Position numbers and translations under genes: made by a program
The notes under the pieces: model-generated
What the model was told of the DNA's origin: nothing
What the model saw: only the letters and a program-made list of their open reading frames with translations
Databases searched by the model: none
In this document: positions 8,757 through 15,516 of the stretch, one piece after another
Layout: every line of letters starts with the position of its first letter
Position numbering within the stretch: the first letter of the stretch is position 1
Source of the DNA: an uncultured Clostridia bacterium
Lineage (GTDB): Bacteria > Bacillota > Clostridia > TANB77 > CAG-508
NCBI GenBank assembly: GCA_934122385.1
Contig: CAKOWP010000002.1
Coordinates: forward strand, 1 to 64,000
Reading direction: 5' to 3'
Length of the DNA: 64,000 nt

Positions 8757-9710
8757 TTATCTTTTAAAATTAAATCTATAATAATACGGTTTTATATCAT
8801 TCAATAGTACGTCCATATATACCATGTTTCCATAGCAGTCTTGAACCTTTAAATTTGGAAAAGTTCTTAGCATTTTCTTGTCTCCCCAATATTTATAAAT
8901 AAAATTAGATAATTTTTTATCATTATAAATATCATCATATTTTTGCATAATTATTTCCTTGTTTGGTACATTTAAATCATAATTATGTACCATTCTTACT
9001 AAAAAGAATGATAACGCTATTCCTGTTGCAATACAATCAACAAGTAGAAATATTGTAACTGTCGTTGTAAGTACCTTCAAAGCTTTAACAGAAAGTTTGC
9101 TTTTTATCCAATTTATTAGTCTGTCTATTCTAGGATTAAATGATGCAATTAGGTATAATGCTAAAAATCCCCAAAATATTGAGAAATAAACACATATTCT
9201 TCCATTAATATTAAGTGGCATGTCTGAATAGTCCCACCATTTTACACCTAATAGTATCTCACCTATCCAGCTAACTAGATATTCAACAATTGAACCAACT
9301 ATAAAACCTCCAATGAATAGTCGTGTATAGTTTTTTGAATATTTATGTAAGAAAATAATCATTATTGCTGCACCTAGTCCATATATCGCACAAAATGGTC
9401 CATATAAAAAGCTCTGTCTGCTCTCCCATGTTCCCTTAGTTATTATTCCAAATATTGTTTCTATTATATATCCTACTACACTATATATTATGAAGTATGC
9501 CAATATTCTCCATACTGACAAACCCATAATTGTAAATTTTTTCTTTTGATTTGTAGCTTTAGTATTTGTTTGCTCCAATTTATTATCTATTTCCGCTTCT
9601 TTATTGCTTTTTTTTACTGTGTTTTTTATTTCAGCTTCTTTACTGCCTTTTTCAACTTTATTTTTTATTTCATTTTCTTTCATAATATATTTTTCACTCA
9701 TTTCATTCAT
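8757..9710 (-). CDS. CmpB-type polytopic membrane protein (putative ABC-transporter type IV)
   Basis: The protein has 317 residues. A hydrophilic N-terminal 60 residues carries imperfect repeats of the type NK(V/L)E..SKEAEI. Five or so membrane helices follow, with the family pattern VVGYIIETIFG, FLYGPFCAIYGLGA, and WWDYSDMPLNINGRIC, typical of the putative ABC transporter (CmpB, DUF1113) family, whose biochemical role is not established. The stop codon lies in the target duplication of the MITE, so the gene end borders an insertion. The start region is weak: AAAGGA is 17 bases from the ATG at 9710, so an ATG about nine codons later is possible. Confidence 0.75.
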   Translation of the reverse strand: MNEMSEKYIMKENEIKNKVEKGSKEAEIKNTVKKSNKEAEIDNKLEQTNTKATNQKKKFTIMGLSVWRILAYFIIYSVVGYIIETIFGIITKGTWESRQSFLYGPFCAIYGLGAAIMIIFLHKYSKNYTRLFIGGFIVGSIVEYLVSWIGEILLGVKWWDYSDMPLNINGRICVYFSIFWGFLALYLIASFNPRIDRLINWIKSKLSVKALKVLTTTVTIFLLVDCIATGIALSFFLVRMVHNYDLNVPNKEIIMQKYDDIYNDKKLSNFIYKYWGDKKMLRTFPNLKVQDCYGNMVYMDVLLNDIKPYYYRFNFKR

Positions 9711-9724
9711 AATTATATATTTTC

Positions 9725-9775
9725 ATGTCCTTTTTGGAACCGATGTCTCAAACAGAACCGTCCCCAATAAGACAT
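9725..9775 (-). repeat. Dispersed palindromic repeat, GGGGACGGTTCTG family
   Basis: Read on the minus strand it carries GGGGACGGTTCTGTTTGAGA followed by CATCGGTTCC and AAAAGGACAT. Related copies lie at 59154-59204, 63239-63270 and 63340-63371. This copy overlaps the last codons of pepF. Confidence 0.8.
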
Positions 9776-11526
9776 TTTAGATCTTTTATCTTCTGATTAT
9801 AAAATTCAATAGCATTCTTATATGTATCTTTGCTTTCTAAATCAACATTAACCATTTTAAGTAAATCAATTGATTTTTTAGAGCATCCTTGTTTAAGCAT
9901 TTCAATATACTTTTCAACAAAACCAGGTTCTTTATTCAATATTTTAGATGCAATAGCAATAGCTGAAGAAACTCCTGTAGAATATTTATATACATAAAAA
10001 TCGCTATAAAAATGAGGAATTCTAGCCCATTCATATTTGATTTGTTCATCAATAACAATATCATTTCCAAAGTATTTTTGATTTAATTTATAATATATAT
10101 CATTTAAATCATCAGCTGAAAGCATAACATTATTTTCAATTTTCTCATGAACAATTTTTTCAAATTCAGCAAACATAGCTTGTCTAAAAAATGTAGCTCT
10201 TATATTTTCTAATAATTCATATAGTAGCTCTGCCTTTTTCTTATTATCCTTTTCATTTTTTATTTGATAATCACTTAATAATATTTCATTAACAGTTGAT
10301 GCTACTTCTGCAACCATTATTGTATAATCAGCATTTATAACATTTTGTTCTCTATTTGAATAATATGAATGCATACTATGTCCTAATTCATGTGCTATAG
10401 TACTTACATCTCTTTTACTATTTACAAAGTTAGTTAACACATATGGATGTACTCCATATACTCCCATACTATATGCTCCACCTCTTTTATTTGGCTTTGC
10501 ATATACATCTATCCATCTATTATCAAAAGCTTCTTTTAGCTTGTTTGTATATTCTTCTCCTAATATTTGTAATGCATTTAATACTTCTTGTTTTGCATCT
10601 TCAAATATTATTTCGTCTTTTCCCTGTTCACATGGATTTACATATAAATCATACATATGCATTTCATCTAAATTAAGCATTTTCTTTTTTAATTTTATGA
10701 ATTCATAATTTACTTTCATATCTCCATTAACCGCTTCTATTAAGCTTTCATATACTTTAAGACTTGCATCATCATGTTCAACAGCTTCCTCTAAACTTGA
10801 ATTGTACTTTCTTAACTTTGCAGTTGTAGCTTTTGCTTTTACATTTGAAATATACATTTCTGTAATTGTATTTATAAACTCACTGTATTTTTTGTACATT
10901 AAGTCAAAAGCTTGTTTTCTTACATTTCTATCTTTATTTTTTAGGAATAATGTATATGTACTATCTGTCATTTCTACTTCTTTACCATTTTCATCTATTA
11001 AAGTACCAAATTTAAACTCTGCATTTGTTAGTGTATCAAATGTATTTTCTGGAGCTGATATTATTTCTGAAAAGTTAGCAAGTATATTTTCCTCTTCTTT
11101 ACTTAGTACATGTTTTTTCTCATTAAGTATATCCTTGATATCTCTTTCATATCCTTTTAATCTTTCTTCTTTGATATACTCTTTTATTGTGTTTTCATCT
11201 GCATATGTTATTTCTGGTGTCATAAATGATGTTGCAACACTAAATTCTGTTCCTAATGTTTCAACTTCCTTAAATATTTTTATACCTTCTTGGTTTGACA
11301 TATCTAAATGATATTTTAGCATTCCATATGCATATACTTTTTCAAATTTTTCTAGTGCTTGTTCATATAGTTTATAACAATTATATAAATTATCTGATGT
11401 GTTACATAGTACCCCTTGATATTCTTTTATTTTTTCTAAAATACTTATTATCTCGTTTTTTTCTTTTTTGAATTGTTCTTCGTTTTCGAAGATATCTTGT
11501 AAGTTCCAGTTGTATTTTTCTTCCAT
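9748..11526 (-). CDS. pepF: Oligoendopeptidase F (M3 zinc metallopeptidase)
   Basis: This cytosolic peptidase of about 592 residues hydrolyses medium-size oligopeptides. The zinc site AHELGHSMHS is at about residues 381-390, followed downstream by a glutamate-containing EVASTVNE helix. The length fits the family. The start is the ATG at 11526 (MEEKYNWNL): AAAGGA lies 10 bases upstream, while the ATG at 11535 overlaps that box. The final residues, CLIGDGSV, and the TGA stop are encoded by the dispersed repeat at 9725-9775, so the native C-terminus has probably been replaced by a few repeat-derived residues. It is separated from its neighbours and probably monocistronic. Confidence 0.92.
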   Translation of the reverse strand: MEEKYNWNLQDIFENEEQFKKEKNEIISILEKIKEYQGVLCNTSDNLYNCYKLYEQALEKFEKVYAYGMLKYHLDMSNQEGIKIFKEVETLGTEFSVATSFMTPEITYADENTIKEYIKEERLKGYERDIKDILNEKKHVLSKEEENILANFSEIISAPENTFDTLTNAEFKFGTLIDENGKEVEMTDSTYTLFLKNKDRNVRKQAFDLMYKKYSEFINTITEMYISNVKAKATTAKLRKYNSSLEEAVEHDDASLKVYESLIEAVNGDMKVNYEFIKLKKKMLNLDEMHMYDLYVNPCEQGKDEIIFEDAKQEVLNALQILGEEYTNKLKEAFDNRWIDVYAKPNKRGGAYSMGVYGVHPYVLTNFVNSKRDVSTIAHELGHSMHSYYSNREQNVINADYTIMVAEVASTVNEILLSDYQIKNEKDNKKKAELLYELLENIRATFFRQAMFAEFEKIVHEKIENNVMLSADDLNDIYYKLNQKYFGNDIVIDEQIKYEWARIPHFYSDFYVYKYSTGVSSAIAIASKILNKEPGFVEKYIEMLKQGCSKKSIDLLKMVNVDLESKDTYKNAIEFYNQKIKDLKCLIGDGSV

Positions 11527-11604
11527 TTTTATCATCCTTTCTTTTGCATTTTATGTTTAAATTGTATCACATTATTAATTTGTTTGCTAGATTTATTTTA
11601 TAAA

Positions 11605-12087
11605 TTATTCTTTTCCTTCTAATAAAACATTTCTCATTTTTATTATGTTATAAAAAGGTATACTGAATCCCTGTTCCGCTAATCCAACTACCCTAAGAGA
11701 TGTGACAATAACATTCTTTTGTTCTTTAGTAGGTATTTTTACATCCATATTTGAATTCATATATTTATTTTCTATATATTTTTCTGTAGTAGGAAATATA
11801 TTTTGAATTAAGAATACCGCTTTTTTTCCTAAAACTTCACCAAAAACAAAATTATATACCGGATTTTTAGGATATTTTTGTTTTTTATTTTCATATATCT
11901 TTTTATACTTTTCATACTTTGTAGAAATTGGAACAAACCATATTATTTCTTTATATTTTCTATCTTTAAAACAAAAATAGCAAGGTCTTTTATTTCCATT
12001 TTCTTTGTTTACCATTAAACCATATTCTTTAAAAACATCAAAAAATTCATCCTTTATAAAATAAAATTTTCCATCTTCTATTACCAT
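11605..12087 (-). CDS. Type III toxin, ToxN/AbiQ/CptN-like endoribonuclease
   Basis: The protein has 160 residues from an ATG preceded by GGAGGAG. It resembles the CptN/ToxN family: FYFIKDEFFDVFKEYGL at the start, RPCYFCF, then a WFVPISTKYEKYKKI segment, YNFVFGEVLGKKAVFLIQNIFP, and a basic C-terminal region. Such toxins are RNases that cut both cellular RNA and their own repeat RNA. The family call is strengthened by what precedes the gene: a consensus promoter, two 48-nt tandem repeats and a terminator, the standard order of type III loci. Whether this serves phage defence or stabilisation is not shown by the sequence. Confidence 0.78.
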   Translation of the reverse strand: MVIEDGKFYFIKDEFFDVFKEYGLMVNKENGNKRPCYFCFKDRKYKEIIWFVPISTKYEKYKKIYENKKQKYPKNPVYNFVFGEVLGKKAVFLIQNIFPTTEKYIENKYMNSNMDVKIPTKEQKNVIVTSLRVVGLAEQGFSIPFYNIIKMRNVLLEGKE

Positions 12088-12114
12088 AATATTTTGTCTC
12101 CTCCTATAAAAATA

Positions 12115-12138
12115 TGGGATCTATGATTATAGACCCCA
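12115..12138 (-). terminator. Terminator between antitoxin RNA and toxin gene
   Basis: On the minus strand the hairpin TGGGGTCTAT-AATC-ATAGATCCCA is followed by TATTTTT and then the toxin ribosome binding site. In type III systems this partial terminator sets the ratio of antitoxin RNA to toxin mRNA. Confidence 0.8.
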
Positions 12139-12290
12139 CATTTAACTATAATTAACATTTTTTCACCTGCACATTTATATCTCGCAAGCAGGGTTGCGGC
12201 TCACATTTTCTCACCTATAAATTTATATTTCGCAAATAGGGTTGCGGTTAACATTTTAATTATAGCAGATATTAAATATCTACTACTAGT
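12115..12290 (-). ncRNA. Type III antitoxin RNA with two 48-nt tandem repeats
   Basis: Two direct repeats of exactly 48 nt (12203-12250 and 12155-12202 in transcript order) are followed and preceded by partial units starting at the same ACATTTT boundary. Each unit, read on the minus strand, contains GCCGCAACCCT or ACCGCAACCCT, then TTGCGA, then TATAAAT and GGTGA: short complementary blocks able to fold as a pseudoknot. Unit length and copy number resemble the cptI antitoxin RNA as I recall it. The 3-prime end is the hairpin at 12115-12138. Confidence 0.8.
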
Positions 12291-12296
12291 ATATTC

Positions 12297-12326
12297 ATTA
12301 TAACCTTTTTTATTTCAAAATGTCAA
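12297..12326 (-). promoter_or_regulatory. Promoter of the type III toxin-antitoxin locus
   Basis: TTGACA (12321-12326) and TATAAT (12297-12302) on the minus strand are perfect boxes with an 18-bp spacer. Transcription would begin near 12290, just ahead of the repeat array. Confidence 0.8.
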
Positions 12327-12445
12327 TAGTTTTTCAGAAAAAATAATAAAATTTTACCTAAAGCGTCCATTTGTGTTTTTTATTATCTATTTAAAATATT
12401 AATTTTATAATTTTTAAATTATCACAACAAAATAAATTCTAATTT

Positions 12446-12477
12446 CATATAATATATAAATGTCGAATGAAAGGAGG
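12446..12477 (+). promoter_or_regulatory. Possible sigma-K type -10 element and ribosome binding site of dpaB
   Basis: CATATAATA (12446-12454) matches the mother-cell sigma-K -10 pattern CATANNNTA, with an ACAAC about 16 bp upstream as a possible -35. AGGAGG at 12472-12477 lies 11 bases before the TTG start. The sigma-K reading is inference from pattern and gene function; in such AT-rich DNA the match could be chance. Confidence 0.4.
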
Positions 12478-12488
12478 TTTTGTAAATT

Positions 12489-13067
12489 TTGGAATTAGAA
12501 CATAAAAAAATAGGATTTGTTTTAACAGGTTCATTCTGTACTTTTAGTAAAACAATTCCTAAAATAAAAGAATTAGTTAAAATGGGTGCTGAGGTTATTC
12601 CAATTATGTCTTATAATGCTTATAACTTAGATACTAAATTTGGAAAAGCCGAAGATTTTATAAATGAAATTGAAGAAATTACAAACAAAAAGATTATTCA
12701 TACTATACAAGAAGCGGAACCAATTGGACCTAAACACTTAACTGATATTATGGTAGTTGCTCCTTGTTCTGGCAATACAATGTCTAAACTTGCAAATGAT
12801 ATTATTGATACTCCTGCTACTATGGCTGTTAAATCTCATTTAAGAAATAATTTACCTGTTGTTATTGCCGCTTCTACTAATAATGCTTTAAGTGGTAATG
12901 CTTCTAATATTGGTACTTTACTTAATAGGAAAAATTATTATTTCGTTCCTTTTAGACAAGATAATCCTATTACTAAGCCACGTTCTGTTGTTTTTGATTT
13001 TGATTATCTTATAAAAACTATTGAGGCTGCTTTGGATGGAAAACAGATTCAGCCTATACTACTATAA
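12489..13067 (+). CDS. dpaB: Dipicolinate synthase subunit B
   Basis: The 192-residue flavoprotein-like subunit acts with DpaA to make dipicolinic acid from dihydrodipicolinate in the mother cell during sporulation. Motifs include the N-terminal GFVLTGSFCTFSK and central VVAPCSGNTMSKLAN, typical of the DpaB/SpoVFB flavoprotein fold, then NYYFVPFRQDNP near the C-terminus. The start is TTG at 12489, decided by AGGAGG 11 bases upstream. dpaA, usually immediately upstream, is not in the window, which is unusual. A terminator hairpin follows at once. This implies a spore former, or a lineage that once was. Confidence 0.92.
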   Translation: MELEHKKIGFVLTGSFCTFSKTIPKIKELVKMGAEVIPIMSYNAYNLDTKFGKAEDFINEIEEITNKKIIHTIQEAEPIGPKHLTDIMVVAPCSGNTMSKLANDIIDTPATMAVKSHLRNNLPVVIAASTNNALSGNASNIGTLLNRKNYYFVPFRQDNPITKPRSVVFDFDYLIKTIEAALDGKQIQPILL

Positions 13068-13068
13068 A

Positions 13069-13097
13069 AGCACATCTATTTATAGATGTGCTCTTTT
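13069..13097. terminator. Terminator after dpaB
   Basis: An 11-bp stem AGCACATCTAT with its complement and a two-base loop is followed by CTTTTATTT. It separates dpaB from the convergent pilin-like gene and may serve both. Confidence 0.78.
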
Positions 13098-13099
13098 AT

Positions 13100-15068
13100 T
13101 TAATCTTTGCCTAATATATATGGATCTGTCTCTGTTCCAGAGCCACCTGCTATATATACTCCATCATTCATTGTAACAACTGGACGGATGCCCAAACAAT
13201 CATTCTTTTCATAGTCAATACTACCTTCTTTAGTCACACAATGCTCACCGTGGTTGCCAGCTAGAACCACTTGGGTCAGCAAGCCAATAATATGTCCCTA
13301 TGTTTCTTATCCTCTTATCAGTTATTTTTCTTGCTTCAGTAGCATCCATTATGTGTATATCACTTATATATCCTTTTTTATCTAAATTTTTATCTTTATA
13401 GATACTCCAATCTCTTGGTTGGTATGTACTATAACCTGTATATCTCTTTCCACTTGATAATATATATGTTACTCTTCTATTGTCCCAATCTTTTGTAAAA
13501 TAATATACAAAATTCTCTGGACTTCCTGCATGTGTTATTTTTGTTACATATGTTTTTCCATTTTCTTCTTTACTTTCTAATATTTGCCATCCTGAATATT
13601 TTGGTGTTCCATATCCGCTTTGTGGTGTTACACTTTGGTTTCTACTTGTGATTATATTTCCACTTGCTATATCACTCGCATTTGTTGTATCTCCTTCATA
13701 TGTAAATCCTCCAAATGTAAAGTTTAGTCCTGCTGTATTACTTGCTGTCTTTGATTTATTTATATTATATAAACTCTTACTTTGCAATGCTTGTATTTCT
13801 TCTCGTGTCCAGTTTCCTGCATCATATTGCACAAATGCACCTTGTATAAAATATTGATTTACTGTTATTTCCTTATCTTCACTTATTGTCTTGCCGTTAT
13901 ATGTTCCGCTTACTTTAAATGTATAATTTCCATTTGTCGTTACTTGATATGGTACTTCCTTTGAATTATCTATTTTTAAAACAACTTTGCAACTGTTTCC
14001 TTCTAACGTTGCTATTATATTTATATACAATGGAGTGCCTCTTTCTATTGTATTTGCTTTTTCTGAATTTGTAGCAGTTGAGCTGTTACTTTTGCCTACT
14101 GCTATAGCTGTATATTGTATTTCTAATTTTTTTGTTGTTACCGTTATATTTATATCTCCTGTAACTTTTTCTATTTTAATTTTTCCTGTATTAATATCAA
14201 CCACATTATTTCCAGATGTAGTTACTGTTTGGCCTCCCATTGTAACAGTTAATCCTGTTATTGCATAATTTCCTTCTGTTGATACTGTTGCCTCATATGT
14301 TTTGTTATATGCTGCTTTTGTTACATTATTATCTATTACTGCATTTTCTGCTAATGTTTTTGTTACATTATAATAATAATCATCTATTTTTATAATTTTT
14401 TCTGTTTTATTTCCGTCTCCTGTTGTTATAACAAATTTATATTCTTTTCCAAGCTCTACTATATAATCAATTCCTACTGGATCTTTTCTGCTTTGCATTA
14501 TTAGTGACTTTTCACTTGGATCTGGGTAATCTACCTGATTTATTCCATTAACCTTATCTGTTATTTCTATCAGTATCTGTACTTTTCCATTTTCTATTTT
14601 TTTAGTTTTATATTCAAATTCTAATGTACTTACATTATATTCTGTTTTGCTTATTTCTAAGTTTTGATTAATTAAAAACTTTCCTGTAACATCGCTTTTT
14701 TTCATTCTAACTAATTTTCCGTCTATCGATTCATCTTCTTTTATAGTTGGACTATAATCACTTGAAACTACTGTATTTATCCAGTCTTGTGTTACATCAT
14801 CTAAACTCGCATTTTCTTTTTTGTCTAATTGCAATTCATTTAATGCTAGTGTTAATTGTTCCTGCATTTCTGATTGCACATGTGCTTTTTTTGCTTGCTT
14901 TACTCTCGCAAATAAACCATTTTCTCCACCTAATGTTGCTATTGCTATTCCTGATAATATTAATAAAATAACAATAGTTACTACTAACGATACCAATGTT
15001 ATTCCAACATCAGCTTTTCGATTTTTTATTGCGTAACTTTTTTTCATTTGTTTTCTCCTTTTTTTCAT
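13100..15068 (-). pseudogene. Pilin-like surface protein with a frameshift near its C-terminus
   Basis: The first reading frame (15068 or 15047 down to 13245) begins with a basic leader and a type IV prepilin-like segment: VGITLVSLVVTIVILLILSG then GLFARVKQA. After it come about 500 residues of beta-rich, Ig-like repeats (NYAITGLTVTMGGQ, NYTFKVSGTYNG). The frame ends WLADPSGSSWQPR in a TGA. A second frame (13282 down to 13100) carries the expected ending, HGEHCVTKEG through LGIRPVVTMNDGVYIAGGSG. A single one-base indel near 13245-13255 joins the two. This is either a true mutation or an assembly error. A conserved prepilin peptidase cleavage glycine is plausible, but no pilus machinery is nearby. 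Confidence 0.72.
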
Positions 15069-15086
15069 TTGTTTTCTCCTTTTTTT
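15045..15086 (-). repeat. Tandem duplication of ribosome binding site plus start codon
   Basis: A 21-bp unit containing AAGGAGAAAACAAATG on the minus strand occurs twice in direct tandem. It gives two in-frame starts (15068 and 15047), each with its own Shine-Dalgarno site 7 bases upstream. The longer product carries an extra MKKRRKQ leader. Confidence 0.85.
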
Positions 15087-15092
15087 ATTTTT

Positions 15093-15160
15093 ATACTCCA
15101 AATGGAGTATAAAAGAATAATACACCATATGGGGTAAAAAGTCAACACCAAATGGAGTAT
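15093..15160. promoter_or_regulatory. Three operator-like palindromes in a divergent promoter region
   Basis: ATACTCCAAATGGAGTAT (15093-15110, perfect 18-bp dyad), TACACCATATGGGGTA (15121-15136) and ACACCAAATGGAGTAT (15145-15160) share the dyad ACYCCA-WA-TGGRGT. Site two lies within the spacer of the leftward pilin-like promoter (TTGACT at 140-145, TATTAT at 117-122 of the 15-kb block, 17 bp apart). Site three lies within the spacer of the rightward promoter (TCAACA at 15142-15147, TATAAT at 15165-15170, 17 bp apart). The XRE protein encoded next door is the obvious binder. Confidence 0.8.
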
Positions 15161-15189
15161 TTTATATAATAATGTAAGGAGTGAGAAAA

Positions 15190-15408
15190 ATGTTGAGATT
15201 AAAGGATTTAAGAGAAGATTATGAACTAACACAAGCTGAATGTGCCAAAATTGGTTATATATCTAAAAATTCATACATTAGATATGAAAAAGAAGAAAGA
15301 ATCATACCATTAGATACCCTAATTTACTATGCAAAATATTATAATACTTCATTAGATTATTTAGCAGGACTAACAAACATATCAAAACCATATCAAAGAA
15401 AAAAGTAA
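15190..15408 (+). CDS. XRE-family transcriptional regulator
   Basis: The 72-residue single-domain Cro/CI-type DNA-binding protein has its helix-turn-helix at about 4-60: LRLKDLREDYELTQAECAKIG, then SKNSYIRYEKEER, then PLDTLIYYAKYYNTSLDYLAG. The start is the ATG at 15190 with AAGGAG 8 bases upstream; the GTG at 15181 is part of that box. Three near-identical palindromes occupy the divergent control region, one inside its own promoter, so autorepression and control of the pilin-like gene are inferred. There is no effector or protease domain. A terminator follows at 15417. Confidence 0.88.
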   Translation: MLRLKDLREDYELTQAECAKIGYISKNSYIRYEKEERIIPLDTLIYYAKYYNTSLDYLAGLTNISKPYQRKK

Positions 15409-15416
15409 AAAAATAG

Positions 15417-15458
15417 AAACACGAATTTCTCTATTGAAAAATCGTGTTTTTATTTTTT
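15417..15458 (+). terminator. Terminator of the XRE gene
   Basis: AAACACGA and TCGTGTTT form the stem around a long loop, followed by a T-rich run ending in six Ts. Confidence 0.65.
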
Positions 15459-15483
15459 TACTTTCGACAAAATACAACAAATT

Positions 15484-15516
15484 TGTGAGACAAATTCAGA
15501 CTGTCCCTACTGTCCC
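15484..15516 (-). repeat. Dispersed repeat, GGGACAGT family
   Basis: Read on the minus strand this is GGGACAGTAGGGACAGTCTG followed by AATTTGTCTCAC. It overlaps the TAG stop and last codons of the acyl-CoA ligase gene. It resembles the block at 57886-57940 and, more loosely, the GGGGACGG family. Confidence 0.6.

Noticed and set aside
12155..12250. Two direct repeats considered as a mini CRISPR array
   Set aside because: The units abut with no unique spacers, there are only two, no cas genes are present, and the context is a type III toxin-antitoxin locus.
12121..12250. Possible riboswitch ahead of the toxin gene
   Set aside because: The exact 48-nt tandem structure and the terminator arrangement fit an antitoxin RNA better than any ligand-binding RNA I know.
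13100..15068. Programmed ribosomal frameshift in the pilin-like gene
   Set aside because: No slippery heptamer with a downstream structure is apparent at the junction; a simple indel explains it.
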